Shown here: piece by piece, positions 17,645 through 26,036 of the stretch
How the letters are laid out: the number at the start of each line of letters is the position of its first letter
How positions within the stretch are numbered: the stretch's first letter is position 1
Source of the DNA: Bacteroidota bacterium
GTDB taxonomy: Bacteria > Bacteroidota > Bacteroidia > Cytophagales > Cyclobacteriaceae
Direction: 5' to 3'
Length of the DNA stretch: 64,000 nt
NCBI GenBank assembly: GCA_016178785.1
Contig: JACOSO010000020.1
Coordinates: 29,073 to 93,072, forward strand
Notes under the pieces: model-generated
Databases searched by the model: none
What the model saw: the letters and a program-made list of their open reading frames with translations, nothing else
Told to the model about the DNA's origin: nothing
Position numbers and translations under genes: made by a program

Positions 17645-18304
17645 TTACGATTTATCATAAACTTCAAGCGCAGTCGAAAGACAAGAGGTCACGCCTTTTA
17701 GTCAACAAACAGTTAAGGTGATAAGTATGGCATCTTTCACTTCCTCTCTTGACGCTCCAGCTTTTTTTGCCATCGGCACCTGATAGTAGATAGTCGTCCC
17801 TTAAAAACTCAATTTTTAAATTCTGATTAGGGCGAAAGCATTGTTCAAGTGCAGATCAGCCGCGCGACCCGTGATGCGATTTTCATTGAAAGCTTGTAGT
17901 CGCGCAAAGAGTAGCGCGGACTGCGGCTTTTGAAAAAGATGCTCCTTCGGTGCCCGCGCATCTGCACAGATTTATCAAAAGAGCTTACGCGGCTTCAACT
18001 TCCAGCCGGTAGGACAAGTAGGCCATACTGTTAAAAAACTGCAAGGGTTTCGGATAAATCCTCTCCTTTATGGCAAATTCTTTCAACTGTTTTTCGCTAC
18101 TTTCCTTACAAATTGAAATCCGATCGGCTTTTTAAGGGACGACTAGATAGCAGTTGAGTTTCCTGACGAAGTCTGCAAGGCGATATAAACCAATTGTTTG
18201 GTTTTATCATCGAATCTCCTTGTAGCCTTCAAAGCCTCAATTAGTCCGTCAAAAGCTTTTGCAACTTCAGGTGATTCTTTTTGAAAAATTTCCATCGGGT
18301 TCAT
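17645..18304 (-). pseudogene. AhpD-like carboxymuconolactone decarboxylase family gene, split by an insertion
   Basis: On the minus strand an ATG at 18304 opens a frame matching the CMD/AhpD-like family (MNPMEIFQKESPEVAKAFDG...). The frame runs into a 351-bp element after ...NSTAI, and resumes across it as YYQVPMAKKAGASREEV. Removing the element and one 6-bp copy of TAGATA restores the frame exactly. A second defect, a TGA after ILITLTVC, is followed by the family-like ending LKGVTSCLSTALEVYDKS and TAA at 17645. The gene is therefore dead by two independent lesions. It lies between nrdJ and the APH-family gene. Confidence 0.88.
17793..18143. mobile_element. 351-bp MITE or IS remnant with terminal inverted repeats and 6-bp target duplication
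   Basis: Perfect 15-bp terminal inverted repeats: GTCGTCCCTTAAAAA at 17793-17807 and its complement at 18129-18143. Direct repeats TAGATA flank it (17787-17792 and 18144-18149). No full transposase is present. On the minus strand a ~44-codon open stretch ending MAYLSYRLEVEAA-stop near 17997 may be a transposase remnant or chance. It has inserted into an AhpD-like gene. The family cannot be named from the ends alone. Confidence 0.88.
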
Positions 18305-18324
18305 GTGTGTTAGTTTTTAAGTGA

Positions 18325-19323
18325 TTACTGTATATACCTTTTCATTAAGTCCAGGTATTTTTTTAAATCAGCCAGTTGGCGTCTGCGTTTTTCCGGAGCG
18401 CGTACTTGCCTTAGTTGTAAGCCATGAACTTTAGCTCGTACGTTTGCTCGCAAGCATTTATAATAGGTGAGGAGCTTTTCGTCTTCACTCGATTCTAAAC
18501 ATGGGAAGCGACTGAGGTATTTCTGAAGTAAATAATCTGAAATTGATTTTTCCTTGTAGAATTCCAACTCCATGCATAGAAATGCGATTTCGTACAGTAC
18601 ATCGATTTGTCGATACTCGTCATTAAATTCGATGCAGTCAAAAAGCACTGGCTTTGGATAGAGAAATATATTTCCGCTGTGCAAATCTCCGTGAATATCT
18701 CTTTTGAATCCTGCATCAACGCGCTCTTGAAAACGCTTTTGATGTTCTTGAAGAAATGAATCACTCCATTCTTTTGTCAAAGAAATCAAGTTTATGTAAC
18801 GTCTGCCCAAATTATTCTTGACGACCGTCTTTATCATGTCGATATCATTAAACGTTTCTCTTGCCACTGCAAGATTAAAAGGCTTAAATACACCCCTTGA
18901 CCTCGCGTGAAACCGGGCAATCGTAACCGCCAGTCGTTTGATTCGATTTTCACTAACCTTCGATGACTTCAACAGGTTATCCATTTTCATGGCCTGATCC
19001 ATTCGCTTCATCACCACCGCATAGTCAATGGGCTTCCCCCGGCCGCCAATTCGCCAATCTTGATTTGATTTAACAATAGGGAGAACCGACAAATAAATGT
19101 GAGAGAATCGTTGATTGAGTTTCAGCTCTCTATCACAATATTTCTTCCGTAGTCGCAACGTGGAGAAATCCAGAAAAGGAAGCTTAAACGGCTTCTTGAT
19201 CTTAAGCGCCCTGTTTCGCGTCAAGAGCACCCACGATATATGTGTCTCTTCTATGGTACCCCGTATTGGTCTTCCATCAAACTGGCCATTGGTAGCAAGA
19301 TCTTTAACATCTTCTTCTGTCAT
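18325..19323 (-). CDS. Aminoglycoside-phosphotransferase-fold kinase (COG2187-like)
   Basis: A 332-residue protein with a kinase-like fold. The ATP-binding N-lobe includes the lysine in RALKIKKPFKLPFLDFS (near residue 38). The catalytic loop HGDLHSGNIFL is near residue 210 and the metal-binding LFDCIEFND near 228. This is the APH/choline-kinase fold, here in the group usually fused to a P-loop kinase. The substrate is unknown; calling it a resistance gene would be unsupported. It starts 3 bases after the stop of the P-loop kinase gene, so a split version of the fused protein. M. tuberculosis Rv2004c, as I recall, is the fused DosR-regulated form. Confidence 0.8.
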   Translation of the reverse strand: MTEEDVKDLATNGQFDGRPIRGTIEETHISWVLLTRNRALKIKKPFKLPFLDFSTLRLRKKYCDRELKLNQRFSHIYLSVLPIVKSNQDWRIGGRGKPIDYAVVMKRMDQAMKMDNLLKSSKVSENRIKRLAVTIARFHARSRGVFKPFNLAVARETFNDIDMIKTVVKNNLGRRYINLISLTKEWSDSFLQEHQKRFQERVDAGFKRDIHGDLHSGNIFLYPKPVLFDCIEFNDEYRQIDVLYEIAFLCMELEFYKEKSISDYLLQKYLSRFPCLESSEDEKLLTYYKCLRANVRAKVHGLQLRQVRAPEKRRRQLADLKKYLDLMKRYIQ

Positions 19324-19326
19324 CAG

Positions 19327-19839
19327 TCACACGTTTTCTCCTTCGATGTACTCAATCGCCTCTTCCAACATCGCTGAAATATTTTCCTGAGTGGATTGCA
19401 ATTTTAGTCGAGGTGTTGTCCATGCTTCAAACTGTTCTTTAATCACCATATATATTTTGAAATCGGCTTCGCTTTCCACCCGTTTTTGCGACAGTCGTTG
19501 TCTTATCAGGTCTTCATCGGCCCACACTTCAAAACAGAAAACGCTGATGTATTTTTCCTCAGCCAGATTAAGGAATAAGTCTCTTGTGGCAGCCAGCTGA
19601 AATGTAGCATCTACAACCACCGATTTCTTCTCTTGGAGATAGTTGCTGGTCTGCTTATACATTTCCTTGTAGACTGCAGCCTTATCGGAAGTAGTGTATT
19701 TTCCACGGAGATGGATCGCACTCCTAATGTAATCGCTGTTGAGGTATATGGCTCCTATTTTACCTGCAAGTTTTTCTGCAAAGAAGCTTTTACCGGATCC
19801 TGGCAGGCCTGATACCAGAATTAATCGGAGTTGATTCAC
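19327..19839 (-). CDS. P-loop (AAA_33-type) kinase, partner of the APH-fold protein
   Basis: A 170-residue protein with Walker A GLPGSGKSFFAEKL at about residues 11-24, an LNSDYIR motif near 35 like that of zeta-toxin/polynucleotide-kinase-type enzymes, a VVVDATF strand near 75 and a lid region with R-Q-R-L near 115. It is probably a small-molecule kinase. It lies 6 bases after a USP stop and 3 bases before the APH-fold gene. Together they reproduce the two halves of a protein that is fused in many other bacteria. Confidence 0.8.
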   Translation of the reverse strand: MNQLRLILVSGLPGSGKSFFAEKLAGKIGAIYLNSDYIRSAIHLRGKYTTSDKAAVYKEMYKQTSNYLQEKKSVVVDATFQLAATRDLFLNLAEEKYISVFCFEVWADEDLIRQRLSQKRVESEADFKIYMVIKEQFEAWTTPRLKLQSTQENISAMLEEAIEYIEGENV

Positions 19840-19845
19840 AATGAC

Positions 19846-20694
19846 TCAGGTTACCGGTTTTTTCAAAGCATAAGTCCAAACGGGACTTGTGATGTGGTTG
19901 ATCACGTCTTCTGTTATACTTCCATTAAAAAGATGAGCGAGCCCTTTGCGCGCGTGCGTAGCCATGACAATTAAGTCGATCTTCTGCGTAGCCGTAAAAT
20001 CAATAACACCCTCTTCTTCGTTTCTATAATTCCGAAAGTGGAATTCGAAATTTTCGAGTTTATACTGTTTCGCAAATTCATCAAAAGCTTCCTTCGCATC
20101 AGAGTCGCGCAGGAAATGGCTGGGAGAGTTAACAAAAAGGACATGAAGGGTTGCATTTAGAAACTGCTGTAACTCCTTTAGTTTCTTCATAAACTCGGCT
20201 TGATCGAGATTCATTAGCGTTGGAAACAATATTTTCTTCATCGATGAGACATTGACGTATTCTCGCACCGCTAAAACCGGAACCGGTGAATGACGCACTA
20301 CTTTTTCTGTATTAGAACCGATGAATATTTCCTCCAAGCCCGAGCTCCCTGACGTTCCCATGATGATCATATTCATTTTATTCGACTCCACAAAATTCTT
20401 TATTGAAAAAACGACATCACCATAAACAATCTCAAGCCTTGATTGCACGGAAGAGAAATTCGCCTCCTGTTTCATCTTCTCAAATTCAGTTTTTGCGTCT
20501 TGCTCCATAGAAGACAGATACTCGGGATTAAAAGCCAATGTCTCGCCAGTGAAGCTGAAATCATAAACTGCAGGTATAAAGTTGACATAGAGCGCAATCA
20601 CTTCACCGCCTGTCAGTGATGCCCAATGCATTGCGGTCTTATACGCCTCGCGAGACCGGGAAGAAAAATCACATGGAACAAGAATCCGTTTCAT
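19846..20694 (-). CDS. Universal stress protein, tandem UspA domains
   Basis: A 282-residue protein with two USP domains (about 1-145 and 150-282). The first opens KRILVPCDFS and carries IIMGTSGSSGLEEIFIGSNTEKVV, a good match to the USP ATP-binding pattern G-x2-G-x9-G-(S/T). The second has IVMATHARKGLAHLFNGSI and ends PVWTYALKK, close to the USPs at 8.9 and 45.6 kb. First main gene of a minus-strand operon with the two kinase-like genes, with a microprotein gene 42 bases before it. Confidence 0.92.
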   Translation of the reverse strand: MKRILVPCDFSSRSREAYKTAMHWASLTGGEVIALYVNFIPAVYDFSFTGETLAFNPEYLSSMEQDAKTEFEKMKQEANFSSVQSRLEIVYGDVVFSIKNFVESNKMNMIIMGTSGSSGLEEIFIGSNTEKVVRHSPVPVLAVREYVNVSSMKKILFPTLMNLDQAEFMKKLKELQQFLNATLHVLFVNSPSHFLRDSDAKEAFDEFAKQYKLENFEFHFRNYRNEEEGVIDFTATQKIDLIVMATHARKGLAHLFNGSITEDVINHITSPVWTYALKKPVT

Positions 20695-20736
20695 TGAACT
20701 TGGTTATTTAAAATAGTGATACAAACTTTTAATCAA

Positions 20737-20823
20737 TTAGCTGCCCCAAGCCTTGAAAGCTATCAAAATGAACAGAATGATCATCAGCATCACCATCACG
20801 AAATATTTCACATACAATTTCAT
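20737..20823 (-). CDS. 28-residue membrane microprotein
   Basis: An ATG-to-TAA frame of 28 codons on the minus strand that is almost entirely one hydrophobic helix (KYFVMVMLMIILFILIAF) with a short charged start and an AWGS end. It lies 42 bp before the USP gene on the same strand. An FNR-type box lies about 90 bp upstream, shared with the divergent phosphoribosyltransferase. Three other microproteins in the window sit beside FNR-type boxes, which lends some support. Very short frames are easily spurious. Confidence 0.4.
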   Translation of the reverse strand: MKLYVKYFVMVMLMIILFILIAFKAWGS

Positions 20824-20907
20824 AGCTTTTTCATACTACTTTGACTTTGCAATACGAATTTCTCAAAGTGCGGTGCTTTCCAAAATGACATTTCCCATCA
20901 TGTATTA

Positions 20908-20950
20908 TGACATAAATCATTCACATCTGTTTCGCTCTGACATAACTTTC
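20908..20950 (+). promoter_or_regulatory. FNR-type box and -7 element for phosphoribosyltransferase
   Basis: TGACATAAATCA (20908-20919) is an exact box. TAACTTTC (20943-20950) ends 36.5 bp from its centre and matches TAnnTTTG at five of six fixed bases. The box lies between divergent genes and could also influence the minus-strand USP operon, though I see no clear -7 element on that side. Confidence 0.7.
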
Positions 20951-20973
20951 TATGCTTTTAAAAATTAACGGCT

Positions 20974-21627
20974 ATGACGGAATCGATCCAAGATACTCTA
21001 CTGCAAAACCGGGAAGAAGCCGGGCTGATTCTTGGCAGGAAGCTAAAGGAATATGAAAAGACCAATGCGGTTGTAATAGGAATTCCCCGCAGCGGGGTTA
21101 TCGTAGCCGCAGCGATTGCAAATTATCTAACTCTTCCGCTGGAGATCATGCCTTGCCAAAGAATCAAACACCCCGCTAACGACAACAAAAACCTCGGCTC
21201 AGTGAGTCTCACTGAAGCATTTCTTCCAGACTGTATTGAATGCATACCCCGGGATTTTGTTGCTCACCAGATTGCGTTTTCAAAAAATGCCAATTTGTTT
21301 GAGTACAATTTTTATCATAGAGACCGTCCTCCGTTGCCTTTTAAATACAAAACCTTGATTGTAGTAGACGACCTGCTGATATCGGGTGAAACGATGTTAG
21401 CCTGTCTTCAAGAAATCAAAAAGCAAAATCCGCTGAAGATCATTGTCGCAGTTCCCATTGTAAGCGCCAAGGCAGCTCAAATGGTGCGAGCTGAGGTTGA
21501 TGACATGTTATTTTTAAAAATGGAGCCTGAAGTCGGATCAGCAAAAGAGTATTTCATCGAATGGGAAAGAATTGACAGAAACAAAGTCAAGAAGCTTCTG
21601 GACGCTTCAAAAAAAAATACGGGCTAA
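20974..21627 (+). CDS. Phosphoribosyltransferase family protein
   Basis: A 217-residue type I phosphoribosyltransferase fold. VVIGIPRSGVIVAAAIA (about residues 33-50) is the N-terminal substrate/pyrophosphate loop and LIVVDDLLISGETMLACL (about 128-146) the PRPP-binding motif. In the family's ComF-like or DosR-associated group it binds PRPP, but the acceptor is unknown. A paralogue lies at 62034-62666. The PRPP synthetase at 12.4 kb could supply its substrate. It has its own FNR-type promoter. Confidence 0.85.
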   Translation: MTESIQDTLLQNREEAGLILGRKLKEYEKTNAVVIGIPRSGVIVAAAIANYLTLPLEIMPCQRIKHPANDNKNLGSVSLTEAFLPDCIECIPRDFVAHQIAFSKNANLFEYNFYHRDRPPLPFKYKTLIVVDDLLISGETMLACLQEIKKQNPLKIIVAVPIVSAKAAQMVRAEVDDMLFLKMEPEVGSAKEYFIEWERIDRNKVKKLLDASKKNTG

Positions 21628-21788
21628 GCCATCTGCTGCACGAGTTCAAACAACGCCTCCGTTCCAAAATTCCCAGTAGTGAAAAAGAAACTATGGGTTG
21701 TTCAAGTCGTAATATGAATGACAAAACCTTGCTTCTAAGGGCACTTTTTTTTAAATTCAACTTCTCTTCAAAGCCAATTTGACCGATC

Positions 21789-23263
21789 ATGAACGATCTG
21801 AAACCCGTGGTAGCCGGCAACGAAGCGGGATTTCGTGTCTTGTTCGAATGTGCTACTATTGGCATACTCGTGATCAATGAAAATGGCGGGATTGAGCTCT
21901 TAAACTCTTGTGCTGAAAATCTTTTTGGATACTCTTCGGAAGAATTACTAGGTAAGCCGGTTGAAATACTAATCCCCGATAACCTGCGTCAAAAACATAC
22001 CCAGCACCGCGAGGGTTACTTTGCACATCCAAAGGCCAGACCCATGGGGCTTGGCATAGAGCTTTATGCATGCAAAAAAAATGGCGTCATATTTCCAGTT
22101 GAAATAAGTTTGGGGCATTATGTTTTTAGATGACGACAACATGGCCGTAGCTTTTGTCACTGACATTACTGAACGAAAATCGGAACAACATTATCAAGGA
22201 TGACGAAGGCAATGTAATTGATTTGCGCTATCTCGAAGTAAATTCACGTGCCGAAGAAATGCTCGGCAAAAAAAGCCATGAGCTTGTTGGGCGCCTCAGA
22301 GGCGAAGTGGAGGGACCATTTGATGAACAAACGCGAGACGTTATAGATAGGGTGCTAAACAAGAATAAACAGGTAACCACCGAACGCTACATACCCACGA
22401 TAGACCGATGGTTTCAGATCAGCAGCTACTCTCCTCTGCCCAATCAAATTGCAACCTTGTCACTTGACATCACCGAGCGCAAAAGAGCACAAGATGAGCT
22501 GCAAAAATTAAATGAAGAGTTGGAGACCCGCGTAGAAGATAAAACAAGGGAGCTTCAGGAATCTGTTCAGCGTGAAAAGGAACTGAATGAATTGAAGTCG
22601 AGGTTTGTTTCGATGGCTTCACATGAATTTCGCACGCCCTTGAGTGTGGTACTCTCCAGCGCTTCCCTGATTGGACAATACGTTGGTGATAACAACGAGC
22701 GCGTCAGCAAACATCTGTCAAAAGTCAAATCTGCTGTTGGTAACCTCACCAATATATTAAACGACTTTCTATCACTTGATAAACTGGAGCAGGGCAAAGT
22801 TGAGATTGAATGGGAAGCATTTGATATGGCTGAATTTATTAACGACATGCTGGAGGAAACTCTTTCAATAAGAAAGAAGGGGCAGCAAATCAACGCAAGT
22901 CACTCGGGGAATAAATGGATCAAATCGGACCACAAGACGCTTCGCTACATTGCTGTCAATCTGATTTCAAATGCGATAAAATACTCTGAAGAACATGCTG
23001 TCATCAATTTAGCATCAATAGTTGAAGACAATCAATTGACAATCTCTGTGCAAGATCAAGGGATTGGTATTCCTGCGGAAGAACAAAAATATTTATTCGA
23101 GAAATTCTTTAGGGCAAAAAACACCGGTGCAATTCAGGGCACGGGATTGGGGTTAACCATTGTGAAACGTTATGTTGAACTCCTGGGTGGGACAATCGCT
23201 TTTGTTAGTGAAGTAAACAAAGGCACCACATTCACCATTTTACTACCTCAATCTTCTTTATGA
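21789..23263 (+). pseudogene. PAS-PAS sensor histidine kinase with two frame breaks
   Basis: Three reading frames are needed. Frame 1 from ATG 21789 encodes a PAS domain and hits TGA near 22131. Dropping one T in the GTTTTTA run near 22122 continues it as LDDDNMAVAFVTDITERK to a TGA near 22200. The third frame starts around 22175 inside a second PAS domain lacking its N-terminal ~40 residues, so bases are missing too. It then gives an intact kinase: H-box MASHEFRTPL, N-box NLISNAIKYS, DQGIGIP, GTGLGLTIVK. The kinase half has no ATG before about codon 36 of that frame. Either a decayed gene or sequence errors. The stop overlaps the receiver gene. Confidence 0.8.
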
Positions 23264-23625
23264 AAACGATTTTAGTTATCGAAGACAATTCCGACATCCT
23301 GGAAAACACGACTGAAATTCTTGAGCTCGCCAACTTTAAAGTGCTCAACGCAAAAAACGGCAAAGAGGGCATTGATGAAGCTATGAAAAGTAAACCTGAT
23401 GTTATTTTGTGTGATATTATGATGCCCGAGGCTAGCGGTTATGAGGTGCTTCTTGGTCTTAAGAAAAATCCGATCACTAAAAATATACCTTTCATATTTG
23501 TAACGGCCACTGTAGAAAAAAAGGATGTGAATAATGCGATGGACATGGGAGCTGACGGTTATTTAAAAAAGCCTTTCGAAATAGAAGATCTTCTCAAAAT
23601 AGTTAGGTCCTTCATCAAAGACTGA
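23260..23625 (+). CDS. Single-domain response regulator (receiver only)
   Basis: A 121-residue CheY-like receiver. Acidic residues in IEDNSD (near 8), phospho-acceptor aspartate in ILCDIMMPE (near 53), threonine in FVTATVEKK (near 83) and lysine in YLKKPF (near 105) are all present, so it should be phosphorylatable. There is no output domain. ATGA overlap with the preceding kinase gene shows they were a pair. A decayed paralogue lies at 57249-57560. Confidence 0.92.
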   Translation: MKTILVIEDNSDILENTTEILELANFKVLNAKNGKEGIDEAMKSKPDVILCDIMMPEASGYEVLLGLKKNPITKNIPFIFVTATVEKKDVNNAMDMGADGYLKKPFEIEDLLKIVRSFIKD

Positions 23626-23659
23626 ACCTCTTTGTCCATACATCAAAATTACGTGGCCA

Positions 23660-23821
23660 ATGAAGATCAATAAAGAGTGGCATCAGCAGCACAAGATGCC
23701 CAAAAACCCAACTATTGAAGAACGGATAAAATGGCATGTTTCACACACTAAAAATTGCGGTTGCAGAAAAATTGAAGGAAAGCTCGCTGAGGAAATGAAG
23801 AAGAGGGGAATTAAAGTCTGA
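23660..23821 (+). CDS. 53-residue CxC microprotein
   Basis: A short frame with a clear paralogue at 54023-54199. Shared features in order: a W-H near residue 7, M-P-K near 13, I-E-(E/Q)-R-I-x-W-H near 20, H-x-K-x-C-x-C-R near 29-36, and an (L)-x-E-E-M-K-K-R end. Two cysteines plus three histidines suggest metal binding or a redox role, which is inference. It follows the receiver gene by 34 bases. Conservation between the two copies at amino-acid level supports real coding. Confidence 0.72.
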   Translation: MKINKEWHQQHKMPKNPTIEERIKWHVSHTKNCGCRKIEGKLAEEMKKRGIKV

Positions 23822-23919
23822 TTCGGGTTAACAAGCTCTCCGAAGCGGGTCCTTTGAACAAGGCAATACTTCAAAATGATTGTTGAGCTGCTGCTATGAG
23901 TTGTTGGAACTAATGATAT

Positions 23920-24045
23920 GCTCAAAGTAGACGGCTCGCGCAATAAAAACTGGGTAAGTTTGCGGATCGGCTCAGCGGTATCTCTACGATACTCGAGTAA
24001 GCCCGTGATGCCGGGAAGGTGATCTTCTAAAGGTATATATGGCAT
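23920..24045 (-). pseudogene. N-terminal fragment of a second AhpD/CMD-like gene
   Basis: From an ATG at 24045 on the minus strand the first ~42 residues (MPYIPLEDHLPGITGLLEYR, then TAEPIRKLTQFLLREPSTLS) match the opening of peroxidase-related carboxymuconolactone decarboxylase proteins. After that the frame turns to low-similarity sequence, and the expected E-x-x-x-x-C-x-x-C-x-x-x-H active-site region is absent. A truncated remnant. The rest of the gap up to 24341 holds nothing I recognise. Confidence 0.5.
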
Positions 24046-24341
24046 AACAATAATCGTTATTTCAGTATGTCTTGATTTAAAGAAGCAGCGCCTGTCTCGA
24101 ACCCTATACGAGATCAGGCTGCTGACTTCCTTGTCAGTACCGATAATCCAAAATAACGGTGACTGACGTACTTCATATCTTAAATATTCTCCAAAAAGAA
24201 TCCCTGATTTTTTTCAAACAGTTTCTTCTAAGAAATTCTTGATCATGCCGGAGGACTGGCGCATTGACAGCAGATTAGCCTATCAAACAAATAGGATAGC
24301 GCTATGCTTTGATCTTATTTCAGATTTGTTTCTGCTGCAAA

Positions 24342-24884
24342 TCAGCAAACTGCGTTTGGCGGAGGCGTAGGAACGGGGAGCTCCTGTGAAAGTAATTTAT
24401 CCACTACTTTAGAGATCGGCATTGTCTCACTCAAAGCCATCGGTGATTGGATAACAATTTCTTCACTCAAGGGATTGTAGTCTTTCAGAAAGCCAACCAA
24501 TGCTTTTGACGTTTGATTGGTGGACGATTGATCAGTGGATTGTTTAACAATATCATTAAGGACAGCGTGTGCTTGTTTCTTTTCAAGATTTTTTAAACAA
24601 ACCACATAGACAGTATCATTCTCATACTTTTGCTCGATGAGCGTAAAAAATTCTCCACCGTGCTCGAAGTTACCAGAAATGCGTTCAAAACCATTTTGAA
24701 TGGGATAAGGAAGTGTGAGAGGAATTTTAATAGTAACCGTTTGCGCTCGGTCATACGTATTGTCATCGATGGCGCGATCTGCTTTTACATTCGCTTTGTG
24801 AACCATACCCACATAGATACCATAGTATCCTATCACATTCAGCAAGAATATGAAAGTGAAAAATATGGCTATGATCCGTTTCAT
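24342..24884 (-). CDS. Membrane-anchored protein of unknown function
   Basis: A 180-residue protein with one N-terminal transmembrane helix (KRIIAIFFTFIFLLNVIGYYG, split by the positive start) and a large soluble, probably periplasmic domain. The helix may alternatively be an uncleaved signal. The domain has a TVTIKIPLTLPYPIQNGFERISG stretch and a C-terminal P-T-P-P-P-N run. I recall similar proteins only as hypothetical in Bacteroidota. No FNR-type box precedes it. Confidence 0.6.
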   Translation of the reverse strand: MKRIIAIFFTFIFLLNVIGYYGIYVGMVHKANVKADRAIDDNTYDRAQTVTIKIPLTLPYPIQNGFERISGNFEHGGEFFTLIEQKYENDTVYVVCLKNLEKKQAHAVLNDIVKQSTDQSSTNQTSKALVGFLKDYNPLSEEIVIQSPMALSETMPISKVVDKLLSQELPVPTPPPNAVC

Positions 24885-25061
24885 TGACTACACATAAATA
24901 AGTTTTTAATCTGAGAATTCAAAACCCTGCGCTCAGGCCAATCGAGCTTAAAACGTGAAGGCCTGATAAATTAAATCGAACAGCTTCATTGGCGGAGTAT
25001 CTCGGATGAAATATTTTCATAGCGTATCCCTTCAGATTCCCAATGGCATGATTAATAATAC

Positions 25062-25235
25062 CTAGTCTTTTTCGGTTGCTGCTTTAATCACATAAATGAT
25101 CAGTACGATAAAGGACAAGATCATCAACACCTCAGCAAACGGACCAGAGATCATGCGAAAAAAATAAGACAGGATTGTCAAAATCGAGAGGGCCAACTTC
25201 GCCAGTAAATCCGCTGTATGCAAATTCTTCGTCAT
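25062..25235 (-). CDS. 57-residue two-helix membrane microprotein
   Basis: Minus-strand frame of 57 codons, ATG to TAG, encoding two hydrophobic helices (about residues 13-28 and 34-50) joined by a short FRMISGPF linker, with a charged KAATEKD end. Its own FNR-type box (25322-25333) and a TATTTTTA -7-like element stand at the standard spacing upstream, which argues that it is a real regulated gene. Function unknown. Confidence 0.6.
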   Translation of the reverse strand: MTKNLHTADLLAKLALSILTILSYFFRMISGPFAEVLMILSFIVLIIYVIKAATEKD

Positions 25236-25290
25236 AGAAAGTGGTTATCAGGCCTGCTTTTTAACTTTTCTACACGCGTATGGAGTACAT

Positions 25291-25387
25291 TAAAAATAGC
25301 GAAGGATGAGGTTTTCATTCCTGACTCAAATCATTAGTTCTTATTGATTTGTGTCATCAATAGTTATTGGGCTGGCCTCTATTTTAG
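25291..25387. promoter_or_regulatory. Divergent promoter pair with two FNR-type boxes 23 bp apart
   Basis: Box A TGACTCAAATCA (25322-25333) sits 36.5 bp from the end of TATTTTTA on the minus strand (25291-25298), serving the microprotein at 25235. Box B TGATTTGTGTCA (25345-25356) sits 36.5 bp from the end of TATTTTAG on the plus strand (25380-25387), serving the gene at 25407. Each gene thus has its own class II box, arranged back to back. Confidence 0.75.
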
Positions 25388-25406
25388 AGTCACAAACTTT
25401 TATTCA

Positions 25407-26021
25407 ATGGAAGTGAATAGCGCCATAGGCACAACAGAAAAGATCATCCAGCGGCTTGAGAGCACGAAAAAGGAGATCGAGCAATTCCTTTATGAGATGA
25501 ACCATGGAGAAGTAACAGTTGAAAAGCAACTTGAAAAATTAAAAGAAGAACTCCTGTCCTCCATAAGGGAGATGAAAGAGTTCCTTCAGAGAAAAGATGT
25601 AATCACTGAAAGCAAGGCAATTGCTCTTCAAATCAAATTATCAGCGCTGGAAGAGCATTTGGAAAAACGAAAGGGAGATACTCCTGATGACATCAACCTC
25701 TTTTTAAGTGGCGTCAAAAAAATACTTAAAGAGGTAGCTACGGTTTTAAATAACAGTAATACTATCAACGAAATGTTGGAAAAAATTCACGACCGGTTAC
25801 AACAGTACCGGCTCAAGTTTGATATACTAAAATTGAAACTCGCCCTGGGTACACTTCAAGTGAAGTATGGGGGTAAAGAAATACAGCATCAACTAACTCA
25901 AAAAATGGATGTCCTTTCAAAATTTATTCGCGAAAGTGAAATTAATGCAGCTGATAAATTGAAAAAATTCCGGCAAAAAGTTGGCAAAATTTATTCTGGT
26001 ATTAGCAAGCTATACTCATAA
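25407..26021 (+). CDS. Coiled-coil protein of unknown function
   Basis: A 204-residue, highly charged, almost wholly helical protein with heptad-like patterns from about residue 8 to 95 and 120 to 195. I place the start at ATG 25407; an upstream TTG frame to 25344 would run through FNR-type box B. There is no signal peptide or membrane helix. It is followed 15 bases later by a DUF2267 gene, probably in the same transcript. Function not recognised. Confidence 0.7.
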   Translation: MEVNSAIGTTEKIIQRLESTKKEIEQFLYEMNHGEVTVEKQLEKLKEELLSSIREMKEFLQRKDVITESKAIALQIKLSALEEHLEKRKGDTPDDINLFLSGVKKILKEVATVLNNSNTINEMLEKIHDRLQQYRLKFDILKLKLALGTLQVKYGGKEIQHQLTQKMDVLSKFIRESEINAADKLKKFRQKVGKIYSGISKLYS

Positions 26022-26036
26022 CCAAAAACAATATCT

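Noticed and set aside
18325..19323. Aminoglycoside resistance gene
   Set aside because: The kinase fold is shared by many small-molecule kinases; pairing with a P-loop kinase and the stress context fit the COG2187 group, not a resistance enzyme.
23683..24045. A 120-residue minus-strand gene
   Set aside because: Only the first ~42 residues resemble a real family; the rest overlaps the CxC microprotein gene on the other strand and has no family pattern.
25344..25406. Extended start for the coiled-coil gene
   Set aside because: The extension uses TTG and runs through an FNR-type box and its -7 element.
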